DNA of 64,000 bases from Methylosinus trichosporium OB3b. GTDB taxonomy: Bacteria > Pseudomonadota > Alphaproteobacteria > Rhizobiales > Beijerinckiaceae. The DNA is taken from NCBI RefSeq assembly GCF_002752655.1, contig NZ_CP023737.1:1240001-1304000 (forward strand), read 5' to 3'. Below are positions 17,069-25,482 of this stretch, piece after piece (position 1 is the stretch's first letter; each line of letters begins with the position of its first letter). The position numbers were made by a program, and so were the translations under genes. The notes under the pieces are model-generated. The model worked only from the letters and a program-made list of their open reading frames with translations. It made no database searches and was not told the DNA's origin.

Positions 17069-17991
17069 CGCCGCCCCTTCTCGACATGCGTCATCAGATC
17101 GATGAACACATCCTCGAGCGACGGCTCGTCGCGAACCCAGCTCTGCGCCCCGCCCGCGCAGCCGCGCGCGATCTCGGCGAGGCGCTCCGCATCGCGGCCG
17201 GCGACATGCAGCGCCATGCCGAAAGGCGCCACCATGTCGACGCCCTCCGTCGCGCGGAGCCGCGCCGCCAAGGCGCCGAGCCCCTCGCCGGTGACGACAT
17301 AAGTCGACAAGCCCGAGCGGGCGATGATCTCGGCCGTCGTTCCCTGCGCCAGCAGACGCCCATCGGCGATATAGGCGATCTCATGGCAGCGCTCGGCCTC
17401 GTCCATGTAATGGGTGGAGACCAGCACCGTCAGCCCCTCGCCGGCGAGCCGGTGGATCTCGTCCCAGAAATCGCGGCGCGCCTTGGGGTCGACGCCGGCG
17501 GTGGGCTCGTCGAGCAGCAGCAGCTCGGGGGCGGGCAATATGCAGGCGGCGAGCGCGAGGCGCTGCTTCCAGCCGCCGGAGAGCTCGCCGGCGAGCTGCT
17601 CGGCGCGGCCCGAGAGACCGCAGCGCGAGATCGCCGCATCCGCGGCGGCGGCCGGGGCGTCGAGGCCGTAGATGCGGGCGACGAACTCCAAATTCTCGCG
17701 GATCGAGAGATCGGCATAGAGCGAGAAGCGCTGCGTCATATAGCCGACCTTGCGCTTGATCGCATTCTGCTGCGTGCGGATGTCGTAGCCGAGGCAGGAG
17801 CCGTGTCCAGAGTCCGGCGTCAGCAGGCCGCAGATCATGCGGATCGTCGTCGTCTTGCCGCTGCCATTGGGCCCGAGAAAGCCGTGGATGCGGCCGCGCT
17901 CGACTCGCATCGAGAGATTGTCGACGACCTTGCGGCCATTGAAGCTCTTGGTCAGCCCCTCGGCCACTATGGCGATGTTCGGCGCGCTCAC
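17065..17991 (-). CDS. ABC exporter ATP-binding protein
   Basis: 308 aa. Walker A is GPNGSGKTTTIRM (about residues 39-51), the signature is LSGGWKQRLALA, Walker B is LLLLDEPTAGVDP, and the H-loop is VSTHYMDEAERC. Residues after about 230 form the small regulatory C-terminal domain seen in YhiH/CcmA-type exporters. Only one nucleotide-binding domain is present, so it acts as a dimer with the permease. It is coupled to its neighbours by 4-base overlaps on both sides. Confidence 0.95.
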   Translation of the reverse strand: MSAPNIAIVAEGLTKSFNGRKVVDNLSMRVERGRIHGFLGPNGSGKTTTIRMICGLLTPDSGHGSCLGYDIRTQQNAIKRKVGYMTQRFSLYADLSIRENLEFVARIYGLDAPAAAADAAISRCGLSGRAEQLAGELSGGWKQRLALAACILPAPELLLLDEPTAGVDPKARRDFWDEIHRLAGEGLTVLVSTHYMDEAERCHEIAYIADGRLLAQGTTAEIIARSGLSTYVVTGEGLGALAARLRATEGVDMVAPFGMALHVAGRDAERLAEIARGCAGGAQSWVRDEPSLEDVFIDLMTHVEKGRR

Positions 17992-18998
17992 GGCGCCGCA
18001 TCCTCTGGCACACCACCCCCCGAGAGCCGCGCCGTGATCGGCAGGCCGAGCGGCAGATCCAGCGCCGCGCCCTCGAGCCTCGCCTCGATCTTGAAGACGA
18101 GCTTGGCCCGCTCCTCGTCGCTGAAGATCACCGGCGGCGTGAATTCCTCCCGCGCGGAAATGAAGGAGATGCGGCCGAAGAGGCCGGCCTCGCAGCCGTC
18201 GCAGGAAATCTCCACCCTGCCCCCGAGCTTTACGCGCGCGAGTCGCGACTGCGGCGCGTAGAAGCGAATCTTGCGATTTGCGGGCGGCAGCAGCGACAGG
18301 ATGGGCTGGCCGGCGTTCGCCATCTCGCCGACGCGGAAGAAGACGTCCTGCACCACGCCGGCGGCCGGCGCGGCCACTGTCTGGCGGGCGATGCGCGTCG
18401 CGATCTGATCGATCTGGGCGCGCGCCATGCCGATAGCCGCCTCGGCGGCGTCGATCTCCTGATTGCGGCTCGGCATGCGGGCGGCGTCCACCTGCCGCTC
18501 GGCCTCGACGAGCGCGGCCTTGTCGCGGCCCTGCGCCATGGCGGCCTGGTCGAGCGCCGCCTTGGGCGCGTGGCCATGCGAGAAGAGAATGCGCTTGCGC
18601 TCATATTCGGCCGCGGAGAGATCGAGCCCGGCGCGGGCGCGTTCGACCGCGGCCTGCAGAACGGCGACCTGCTGCGGCCGGTTCATGGCCGCGCGCCGGT
18701 TGTCGAGCTGCGCGCGCATCTCCACGAGGCGCGCTTCGGCCTCCGCCCGCTGCTGGTCGAGAACGGGCGTCGCCATCGTGAACAGCGGATCGCCCGCCGC
18801 GACGGCGCGGCCGGCCTCGATATGCAGCGCCGCGATGCGCTCGCCCTCGACCGGGCCGATATAGAGGAGGTCGCCCTCGACATAGCCGAGGAAGCCAGCG
18901 CGCTGTTCGGCGTCATGGGAGCGAAAGCCCCAAATGGCCGCCGCAGCGAGAACGAGCAGCGCGAGGGACGGGAGCCAGCGGTTCATGTGCTGCGCCAT
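17988..18998 (-). CDS. HlyD/EmrA-family periplasmic adaptor
   Basis: 336 aa, first gene of the three-gene exporter operon. An N-terminal signal anchor (SLALLVLAAAAIWGF) is followed by a split biotinyl-lipoyl domain (GYVEGDLLYIGPVEGERIAAL and VAAPAAGVVQDVFFRVGEMA) flanking a long coiled-coil hairpin, and a C-terminal beta-barrel. Adaptors of this type bridge inner-membrane pump and outer-membrane channel; no TolC-like gene is in the window. An in-frame ATG at 18986 is an alternative start. Confidence 0.92.
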   Translation of the reverse strand: MAQHMNRWLPSLALLVLAAAAIWGFRSHDAEQRAGFLGYVEGDLLYIGPVEGERIAALHIEAGRAVAAGDPLFTMATPVLDQQRAEAEARLVEMRAQLDNRRAAMNRPQQVAVLQAAVERARAGLDLSAAEYERKRILFSHGHAPKAALDQAAMAQGRDKAALVEAERQVDAARMPSRNQEIDAAEAAIGMARAQIDQIATRIARQTVAAPAAGVVQDVFFRVGEMANAGQPILSLLPPANRKIRFYAPQSRLARVKLGGRVEISCDGCEAGLFGRISFISAREEFTPPVIFSDEERAKLVFKIEARLEGAALDLPLGLPITARLSGGGVPEDAAP

Positions 18999-19372
18999 TC
19001 GAGCAAGAAGGGCGCGGCCTTCTGCCGCGCGCGGGAGAAGGCGGCCCCGCGAAGCGGGGTCGGATGAGGGTCCGTCCGCTCCAGCCCCATTACTCCAAAC
19101 TCACCCGAACACGCAGCGCACCGGCCCGAAAGCCCTCATCCGACCCTCGCTGACGCGAGGGCCGCCTTCTGCCGCCTCGCGGGAGAAGGTGAGAACGTCG
19201 AGAGGCTCGCTCTCCATGCCGGATCCCTTAAGTCCCGGCCACAGCATGGTCAACGCCCGGCCGGGCGGGCGCAGAGGCCAAAAATCGGGCGTCGAATCGT
19301 CGCGGAAGGGGTTTTCTCTTTCGCCAAAACGTGAAATCGCTCTCGTTCGAAATTTCGCTCCAGGGAAAGACG
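18999..19372. other. Divergent intergenic region with a large imperfect inverted repeat
   Basis: About 375 bp between the exporter operon and the ETF-QO gene. No gene is seen. Most of it is the inverted repeat listed at 19019-19189. The final 150 bp should hold the ETF-QO promoter. Confidence 0.5.
19019..19189. repeat. Imperfect inverted repeat, family C
   Basis: The left arm 19019-19070 contains GGGAGAAGGCGGCCCCGCGA and GGTCGGATGAGGG. The right arm 19133-19189 carries CCCTCATCCGACC and GGCCGCCTTCTGCCGCC, the reverse complement apart from a variable centre. About 60 bp of unrelated sequence separates the arms. Each arm also holds its own small hairpin. It looks like a dispersed intergenic repeat. 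Confidence 0.7.
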
Positions 19373-21049
19373 ATGGCCGAAACTGAAGAACTCCCCCCGC
19401 GCGAAGCCATGGATTACGACGTCGTGGTGGTCGGCGCCGGCCCGGCCGGCCTCGCCGCCGCCATAAGGCTGAAGCAGATCGCGCCGGACCTCTCCGTCGT
19501 CGTCATCGAGAAGGGCTCGGAGCCCGGCGCGCATATTCTCTCCGGCGCGGTGATCGATCCGATCGGCCTAGACCGGCTGCTGCCGGATTGGCGCGAGGAC
19601 CCCGAGCGGCCGTTGAAGACGCAGGTCCACGACGATCAGTTCTATCTGCTCGGCGAAAAGAGCGGCTTTCGCATCCCCAACGCGCTGATGCCCAAGCTCA
19701 TGAGCAATCACGGCAATTTCGTCGGCTCGCTGGGCAATGTGGTGCGCTGGCTCGCCGCCCGCGCGGAAGGCCTCGGCGTCGAGATCTATCCGGGCTTCGC
19801 CGGCGCGGAGCTGCTTTATGGCGACAATGGCGAGGTGCTGGGCGTCGCGACGGGCGATATGGGCGTCGGCCGCGACGGTCATCCGAAGGACAGCTTCACC
19901 CGCGGCATGGAGCTGAGGGGCAAATACACGCTGATCGCCGAGGGCGCGCGCGGCTCGCTGGCCAAGCAGCTCATCGGCAAATTCGGCCTCTCCGACGGGC
20001 GCGAGCCGCAGAAATTCGGCATCGGCCTCAAGGAGCTGTGGCGGATCGACAAGGCCAAGCACCGTCCCGGCCTTGTGCAGCACTCCTTCGGCTGGCCGCT
20101 CGCCTCGGACACGGGCGGCGGCTCCTTCCTCTATCATTTCGAGGAAGATTATGTGTCGATCGGCTTCGTCGTGCATTTGAACTATTCGAATCCGACGCTC
20201 TCTCCCTTCGACGAGTTCCAGCGCTTCAAGACGCATCCCATGATCGCGCCGACGCTGGAAGGGGGAACGCGGATCTCTTATGGCGCGCGGGCGCTGACCG
20301 AGGGCGGCTGGCAGAGCGTGCCCAAGCTCGTCTTCCCGGGCGGCGCGCTCATCGGCTGCGCCGCCGGCTTCATGAATGTCCCGCGCATAAAGGGCTCGCA
20401 CAACGCCGTGCTGTCGGGAATGCTCGCCGCCGAGCATGTGGCGCAGGCGATCGAGACGGGCCGCGCCCATGACGTCGTCGATGCTTATGAGGAGGCGTGG
20501 CGCGGCTCGGATATCGGCCGCGATCTGAAGCCGGTCCGCAACGTCAAGCCGCTGTGGTCGAAATTCGGCACCTATGTCGGCGCGCCTTTGTTCGGCTTCG
20601 ACATGTGGACCAACGAGCTCTTCGGCGCCTCGCTGTTCGGCACGCTGAAGCACGGCAAGCCGGACCATGCGAGCCTGAAGCCGCTGAAGGAGGTTTCGCC
20701 GCTCTCCTATCCGAAGCTCGCGAGCAAGGCCGCCTTCGACAAGCTTTCCTCGGTGTTCGTCTCCAACACCAATCATGAGGAGGACCAGCCGGTCCATCTG
20801 AAGCTCGCCGACCCTTCGATTCCGATCGAGACGAACCTGCCGATCTATGGCGAGCCGGCGCGGCTCTATTGTCCGGCGGGCGTCTATGAGGTCGTCTATG
20901 CCGAGGAGGCGACGAAGAGCGATCCGCGCTTCGTCATCAACGCGCAGAATTGCGTGCACTGCAAGACCTGCGACATCAAGGACCCGGCGCAGAACATCAC
21001 CTGGGTCCCGCCGGAGGGCGGCGGCGGACCCAATTATCCGAATATGTGA
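19373..21049 (+). CDS. Electron transfer flavoprotein-ubiquinone oxidoreductase
   Basis: 558 aa from ATG 19373, preceded by AGGGAAAGACG. The FAD-binding motif VVVVGAGPAGLAAA lies at about residues 14-27. The C-terminal 4Fe-4S ferredoxin-like domain has LYCPAGVYE and NCVHCKTCDIKDPAQNITWV with the family's terminal PPEGGGGPNYPNM. It passes electrons from ETF, reduced by acyl-CoA and related dehydrogenases, to ubiquinone at the inner membrane. It is monocistronic here and followed by a GC-rich hairpin. Confidence 0.97.
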   Translation: MAETEELPPREAMDYDVVVVGAGPAGLAAAIRLKQIAPDLSVVVIEKGSEPGAHILSGAVIDPIGLDRLLPDWREDPERPLKTQVHDDQFYLLGEKSGFRIPNALMPKLMSNHGNFVGSLGNVVRWLAARAEGLGVEIYPGFAGAELLYGDNGEVLGVATGDMGVGRDGHPKDSFTRGMELRGKYTLIAEGARGSLAKQLIGKFGLSDGREPQKFGIGLKELWRIDKAKHRPGLVQHSFGWPLASDTGGGSFLYHFEEDYVSIGFVVHLNYSNPTLSPFDEFQRFKTHPMIAPTLEGGTRISYGARALTEGGWQSVPKLVFPGGALIGCAAGFMNVPRIKGSHNAVLSGMLAAEHVAQAIETGRAHDVVDAYEEAWRGSDIGRDLKPVRNVKPLWSKFGTYVGAPLFGFDMWTNELFGASLFGTLKHGKPDHASLKPLKEVSPLSYPKLASKAAFDKLSSVFVSNTNHEEDQPVHLKLADPSIPIETNLPIYGEPARLYCPAGVYEVVYAEEATKSDPRFVINAQNCVHCKTCDIKDPAQNITWVPPEGGGGPNYPNM

Positions 21050-21055
21050 CGCGCC

Positions 21056-21078
21056 GCGGCGGGGCCCCGCCCCGCCGC
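21056..21078. terminator. GC-rich hairpin between convergent genes
   Basis: GCGGCGGGG and CCCCGCCGC form a perfect 9-bp stem with a 5-base loop. It lies 7 bp after the ETF-QO stop and 11 bp before the stop of the convergent small Tat-type protein. There is no T-run, so it could slow or protect transcript ends rather than act as a classical terminator. Confidence 0.4.
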
Positions 21079-21088
21079 CCTGTCGCGA

Positions 21089-21385
21089 TCAGTAATAGTA
21101 ACGGCGGCGGCGCCAGCGGCGCGGACCCCAGAAATAGCGACGACGCCAATAGGGACGCGGACCCCAATAGGGACGCCCCCAATAACGGCGTCGATAGCCC
21201 CATTGAGCTTTTTCGATCTTCGCCTGCTCGAGGTCGGCCGGAGTCGCCACGGCGACATCCGGGTCGGGCGCCGCGGACGGCGCCGGCGCCGGCAGCGTGG
21301 TCAGCGCCAGCGCGTCCGACGAAGCGGCGACAGCCGCCGCGCCTGCGCCGGCGATCATGAATTTCAAGAATGCGCGTCTTTCCAT
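21089..21385 (-). CDS. Small exported Arg/Trp/Tyr-rich protein with Tat-type signal
   Basis: 98 aa from ATG 21385, chosen because GAGAGG sits 8 bases upstream and because it puts the twin-arginine motif ERRAFLKF at the very N-terminus, followed by a hydrophobic stretch (MIAGAGAAAVAAS) and ALA. The mature part is short. A Pro/Ala linker leads to a helix (ADLEQAKIEKAQW) and a C-terminal block rich in Arg, Trp and Tyr (WGRPYWGPRPYWRRR and similar). The function is unknown; a cationic aromatic tail suggests binding to envelope polymers or nucleic acid. The pattern is seen in Rhizobiales hypotheticals. Confidence 0.75.
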   Translation of the reverse strand: MERRAFLKFMIAGAGAAAVAASSDALALTTLPAPAPSAAPDPDVAVATPADLEQAKIEKAQWGYRRRYWGRPYWGPRPYWRRRYFWGPRRWRRRRYYY

Positions 21386-21530
21386 GAATGCATCCTCTCC
21401 GACCTTGCGTTCGGGACGTCGCGGCCGGAGCCGCGCGCCGACCCTCCGATGATACGCCGCGAAGCGACGTTCAGATAACAGCGTCGCCGAAGTTTGGTTC
21501 ATCGCCGGCAACCTTTTTTTTGCTGATGCG

Positions 21531-21567
21531 TTTAACCTCCGTCCGGGACTGAAGCCCGGGGGTGAAG
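21531..21567 (-). other. Possible scar of an IS200/IS605 TnpB element end
   Basis: On the minus strand the segment contains a small hairpin (CCGGG/CCCGG around CTTCAGT) followed by GGAGGTTAA. This resembles the hairpin and end sequence at the 3' side of TnpB-associated guide RNAs. No intact tnpB is present; the minus frame just upstream gives only a short uninformative peptide. The call is weak and rests on appearance. Confidence 0.2.
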
Positions 21568-21765
21568 GAAGGCGTTTTTCCGGCGGCTTATCGCCACGTT
21601 CGCGCCTTTAGCGGCGTCTAGTCCAGCTAAAGGCTGCGGGCGAGATGGTCCAGCTCTTGCGTAAGCACGGCAGCTGACCCGCCAACCGCCGCAGATTGCG
21701 GGATTTCTTTCATGCCCCGGCATGTTCGATGGCCGCTGGTTCGTTCGGGATTCGGAGAGAAGGCC

Positions 21766-22146
21766 ATGCTCGTCACCGATCTGATCCACTCGTGTTCGAA
21801 CGACAAGGTCGCTCAGGCCGCGACCTTCTGCATCGGCGGCGCCTTCGCGGAGAGGGTGCGCGCCGCGGCGCGGGAGAATGGCGTCAGCGAGGGCCGGTTC
21901 GTGGCGGTGATCATGCGCGATTTCGCTCTGCGCGCCGATGATCGGACGAGAGCCGAGCTCGCGCGTGAGGTCTCGGGCTGCGACCAGCCGATTCTGCACG
22001 GTCTTCGGCATGTGGTCGAGGCCGCGCTCGAGGACGGCGCGCTGTTCTCGGAGCAGGGAGAGGAAAGCACGCCCGTGTTTCGGCGCGGCGGACTCTCCTG
22101 CGAGGCGATCGCGCGTCTCGGGCAGGCGCGGGTCTCGGCTTTCTGA
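21766..22146 (+). CDS. Conserved hypothetical protein, 126 aa
   Basis: ATG 21766 follows GGAGAGAAGGCC at good spacing. The predicted protein is soluble and mostly helical: VAQAATFCIGGAFAERVRAAARENGVSEGRF, then a long amphipathic segment. The N-terminal half, with its helix-turn-helix-like VRAAARENGVSEGRFVAVIM, resembles ribbon-helix-helix or small regulator folds but no motif is decisive. No function is assigned. It precedes dedA by about 80 bp on the same strand. Confidence 0.65.
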   Translation: MLVTDLIHSCSNDKVAQAATFCIGGAFAERVRAAARENGVSEGRFVAVIMRDFALRADDRTRAELAREVSGCDQPILHGLRHVVEAALEDGALFSEQGEESTPVFRRGGLSCEAIARLGQARVSAF

Positions 22147-22228
22147 CGCGACGTCTTCCGCCTCGACTTGCACGAGACAGGCTCGCGCGCGATGCTGGCG
22201 CTCGCGCCACTGCAGAGGATGGCTCGAG

Positions 22229-22870
22229 CTGATCGACGAAGCGCAAATTGTCGCGATCCTGACGACCTACGGCTATTGGGCCGTGTTCGTCGTCGTGGCG
22301 CTGGAGAGCGCCGGCGTCCCCCTGCCCGGCGAGACCATGCTGGTCGGCGCCGCGATCTACGCCGGCCACTCCGGCAATGTGCGCATCGACCTCATCATAT
22401 TGGCGGCCGCCGCCGGAGCGATCATCGGCGACAACATCGGCTTCTGGATCGGCCGCGAGTTCGGCGTCAATCTGCTGATGCGCTATGGCGGCCATGTCGG
22501 CGTCGGTCCGCCGCAATTGCGGCTCGGCCAATATCTCTTCATGCGCTGGGGCGGCGCGATCGTCTTCTTCGGCCGCTTCGTCGCTCTGCTGCGCATCCTC
22601 GCCGCCGTGCTGGCCGGCGCCAACCACTTCGATCCCCTAAAATTCCTGTTCTACAACGCCGCCGGCGGCATTTGCTGGTCGCTGCTGTTCGGCCTCGGCG
22701 GATATGTGTTCGGCGTCGCCATCAACCGCATCGCCGGGCCCATCGGCTGGATCGGCCTCGCCGGCGCCGTCATCGGCGTCGTGGCGCTGTGGCGCTATTG
22801 GAAGATCAACGAGGAGCGGCTGATGAAAGAGGCCGAGGCGCATTTCGCCCGGCCCGAGCGGCGAGGTTAG
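22229..22870 (+). CDS. DedA-family membrane protein (start codon unclear)
   Basis: About 213 aa with at least five hydrophobic segments. DedA hallmarks are YGYWAVFVVVALESAGVPLPGE near the N-terminus, GDNIGFWIGREFG and FFGRFVALLRILAAVLAG (the GRF...R...AG core). DedA proteins include lipid flippases (undecaprenyl phosphate, phosphatidylethanolamine) needed for membrane energetics. In-frame ATG/GTG codons lie only inside the first conserved segment. CTG 22229 is used here because it gives the right N-terminal length. An ATG at 22219 with GAGG upstream is in another frame, so a small indel at the start is possible. Confidence 0.82.
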   Translation: MIDEAQIVAILTTYGYWAVFVVVALESAGVPLPGETMLVGAAIYAGHSGNVRIDLIILAAAAGAIIGDNIGFWIGREFGVNLLMRYGGHVGVGPPQLRLGQYLFMRWGGAIVFFGRFVALLRILAAVLAGANHFDPLKFLFYNAAGGICWSLLFGLGGYVFGVAINRIAGPIGWIGLAGAVIGVVALWRYWKINEERLMKEAEAHFARPERRG

Positions 22871-23457
22871 CGCCGGGCTCGCTCTTCTCCACCGGGCGCG
22901 CGCTCGAAGGCCAGCATCGCTCGCTTGCGCGCGAGCCCCCAATGATAGCCGGTGAGCGCGCCCCCGGCGCCGACCACCCGATGGCAGGGCACGACGAAGG
23001 CGATCGGATTGCGCCCGACCGCGCCGCCGACGGCGCGCGCCGCGCTCGGACGACCGAGACGGCGTGCGATCTCGCCATAGGTCGCGGTGGCGCCGGGCGC
23101 GATGTCGAGTAGAAGCCGCCACACGGCGAGGTCGAAGGGCGAGCCCATGGGCGCGAGCGGCGGCCGATCGGTCCGCCATCCGGCCGGATCGAAAACGCGC
23201 CGCGCGAGCGGCGCCGTCGCAGCATCGTCGGCGACGAAACGCGCCTTCGTCCAGCGCCGGTGGAAGTCGTCCAACGCCGTCTCCCGCTCGCCGTCGACGA
23301 AGCCGAGGCCGACGAGCCCATGCTCCCCGGCGATCAGCAGCGCCTCGCCGAAGGGCGAGGGATGAAAGCCAAAGCCCAATTCGAGCGACGCCGCCGGAGC
23401 GGCGATGGCCGCGCGCCGGTCGGCGATGATCTCGCTCTGGTCCAAGACGATGGTCAT
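22867..23457 (-). CDS. ogt: Methylated-DNA-[protein]-cysteine S-methyltransferase
   Basis: 196 aa suicide DNA-repair protein. The acceptor cysteine lies in FVVPCHRVVGAGGALTGYHW, preceded by the DNA-binding helix-turn-helix segment ATYGEIARRLGRPSAARAVGGAVGRNPI (cut here across residues about 125-152). The N-terminal ribonuclease-like domain is longer than usual (about 90 residues), closer to the C-terminal half of Ada. It removes alkyl groups from O6-alkylguanine. Its 3' end overlaps the convergent dedA gene by 4 bases. Confidence 0.93.
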   Translation of the reverse strand: MTIVLDQSEIIADRRAAIAAPAASLELGFGFHPSPFGEALLIAGEHGLVGLGFVDGERETALDDFHRRWTKARFVADDAATAPLARRVFDPAGWRTDRPPLAPMGSPFDLAVWRLLLDIAPGATATYGEIARRLGRPSAARAVGGAVGRNPIAFVVPCHRVVGAGGALTGYHWGLARKRAMLAFERAPGGEERARR

Positions 23458-23572
23458 GTCTGGCTCCTCTGCCTGTCATCTACTCATTCACGCGACTTTC
23501 CGGGCTTGATTATGTCTGCCGCTCTTGCTGTAACGCAGCGCACAAATTCTCGAGAACCCGGAGAGTGACGAA

Positions 23573-25006
23573 ATGACAGAATGGCCCGTCCACGCCAAGA
23601 TCACCGGCCCGATCGTGCTGATCGGCTTCGGCTCCATCGGACGGGGCATCTTGCCGCTCATCGAGCGCCATTTCGACTATGACAAGAGCCGCTTCACCGT
23701 CATAGACCCTGTCGATACGCACCGGGAGATGCTGGATATTCGCGGCATCGCCTTCCAGCAGGCCGCCCTCACCCGGGACAATTATCGCGAGGTGCTCACG
23801 CCTCTGCTCACCAAGGGCGAGGGCCAGGGCTTCGTCGTCAATCTCTCGGTCGACACCTCCTCGCTCGACATTATGAAGCTCGCCCGCGAGCTGAACTGCC
23901 TCTATGTCGACACGGTGGTCGAGCCCTGGACCGGCTTTTATTTCGATTCGAAGCTCGGGACCGAGGCGCGCACCAATTATGCGCTGCGCGAGACCGTGCT
24001 GGAAGAGCGCCGCCGCAATCCGGGCGGGCCGACCGCCGTCTCCTGCTGCGGCGCCAATCCGGGCATGGTGTCCTGGTTCGTGAAGCAGGCGCTGCTCAAC
24101 ATCGCCGCCGATGTCGGCCTTCAGGTCGAGGAGCCGAAGACCCGCGCCGATTGGGGCCATCTCGCGGCCAAGCTCGGCGTCAAGGGCATCCATATCGCCG
24201 AGCGCGACACGCAGCGCGCCAAGGAGCCCAAGCCCCTCGACGTCTTCGTGAACACCTGGTCGGTGGAGGGCTTCGTCTCCGAGGGCCAGCAGCCGGCCGA
24301 GCTCGGCTGGGGAACGCATGAGAAATGGCTGCCGGAGATCGCCGGCGCGCATTCCGCCGGCTGCGGCGCCGCGATCTATCTGAAGTCGCCGGGCGCCAAC
24401 ACGCGCGTGCGCTCCTGGACGCCGACGCCGGGCCCGCAATATGGCTTCCTCGTCACCCACAACGAGTCGATCTCGATCGCCGATTTTCTGACCGTGCGCG
24501 ACCCTTCGGGCGCGGTCGTGTATCGGCCGACCTGCCATTACGCCTATCATCCGGCCAATGACGCGGTGCTGTCGCTGCACGAGATGTTCGGCGCCGCCGG
24601 CAAGATGCAGTCGAGCTGGACGATTCTCGACGAGAACGAGATCGTCGACGGCATCGACGAATTGGGCGTGCTGCTCTACGGCCACGCCAAGAACGCCTAT
24701 TGGTATGGCTCGCGCCTCTCGATCGAGGAGACGCGCGAGCTCGCGCCCTATCAGAACGCCACCGGCCTGCAGGTGAGCTCGGCGGCGCTCGCCGGCATGG
24801 TGTGGGCGCTCGAGAATCCGACCGCCGGCATCGTCGAGGCGGACGAGGTCGATTTCCGCCGCTGCCTCGAGGTGCAGACCCCCTATCTCGGCCCGGTCGA
24901 AGGCTTCTACACCGATTGGACGCCGCTCGAGGGTCGCCCCGGCCTCTTCGCCGAGGACCTCGACCTCGAGGATCCCTGGCAGTTCAAGAATATTCTGGTG
25001 CGGTGA
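23573..25006 (+). CDS. hss: Homospermidine synthase
   Basis: 477 aa, the same length as the characterised alphaproteobacterial enzyme. The NAD-binding Rossmann motif GFGSIGRGILPLI lies at residues about 18-30. The family segments VDTVVEPWTGFYFD, CCGANPGMVSWFVKQAL and WTPTPGPQYGFLVTHNES are present. It makes sym-homospermidine from putrescine in an NAD-dependent reaction, homospermidine being a major polyamine of many Rhizobiales. ATG 23573 follows a GGAGAG box. It is divergent from ogt with a 115-bp gap. Confidence 0.95.
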   Translation: MTEWPVHAKITGPIVLIGFGSIGRGILPLIERHFDYDKSRFTVIDPVDTHREMLDIRGIAFQQAALTRDNYREVLTPLLTKGEGQGFVVNLSVDTSSLDIMKLARELNCLYVDTVVEPWTGFYFDSKLGTEARTNYALRETVLEERRRNPGGPTAVSCCGANPGMVSWFVKQALLNIAADVGLQVEEPKTRADWGHLAAKLGVKGIHIAERDTQRAKEPKPLDVFVNTWSVEGFVSEGQQPAELGWGTHEKWLPEIAGAHSAGCGAAIYLKSPGANTRVRSWTPTPGPQYGFLVTHNESISIADFLTVRDPSGAVVYRPTCHYAYHPANDAVLSLHEMFGAAGKMQSSWTILDENEIVDGIDELGVLLYGHAKNAYWYGSRLSIEETRELAPYQNATGLQVSSAALAGMVWALENPTAGIVEADEVDFRRCLEVQTPYLGPVEGFYTDWTPLEGRPGLFAEDLDLEDPWQFKNILVR

Positions 25007-25080
25007 TTTCCTCTCCCCCGCTTTGCGACGCGAGGCGGGGGAGGCAGATGGCGTGATTCAGCCGATTCGTCGGGGCTAAA

Positions 25081-25104
25081 AGAGCGAGCCTGAAGGCTCG
25101 CTCT
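25081..25104. repeat. Short palindrome, family B, copy 1
   Basis: AGAGCGAGCCTGAAGGCTCG plus CTCT: 11-base arms around GA. It is followed by CGAGACCCATCGAATTCGAT, a flank loosely shared with other copies. It lies between the convergent hss gene and the small minus-strand gene. Confidence 0.85.
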
Positions 25105-25170
25105 CGAGACCCATCGAATTCGATGAAGCGGACCGCCACTTCTCGCGGGACGGCGCCATCCGTCGCGCGC

Positions 25171-25482
25171 TCATCCCAAATATTTCGGCAGCTCGCGCTC
25201 GAACTCGGGAAAATACAGCGAGATCACGCTGACGTCGAAACGGCCGAGGATCTGCTCCTTCGGCTCACGGTCGAGCAGGAAGCGAAAGGCGGCGTCGAGG
25301 CATTGCTCCGCGTCGAACACGCCGCCGCCGAGCTTTTGCGCCAGCTCGCGCGAGATGGTCACGCGATGGTGCGTCTCGCTTTTCGCCTCGCGCACGACGA
25401 CATCGAAGGCGACCGCCCGGGCGCCGCCGTCGCCACGGCGCGCGATCTCGACGCAAGGGTCGCTCGAGGAGGGGCCGCTCAT
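25171..25482 (-). CDS. Conserved hypothetical protein, 103 aa
   Basis: The ATG at 25482 overlaps the stop of the glutathione peroxidase gene by 4 bases (ATGA), indicating coupling. The protein is small and soluble with an acidic C-terminal half: VTISRELAQKLGG, then AAFRFLLDREPKEQILGRFDVSVISLYFPEFE. The segment FLLDREP..IL..FDVSVIS.YFPE is recognisable in rhizobial hypotheticals. No function is known; the context suggests a link with peroxide defence. Confidence 0.7.
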   Translation of the reverse strand: MSGPSSSDPCVEIARRGDGGARAVAFDVVVREAKSETHHRVTISRELAQKLGGGVFDAEQCLDAAFRFLLDREPKEQILGRFDVSVISLYFPEFERELPKYLG

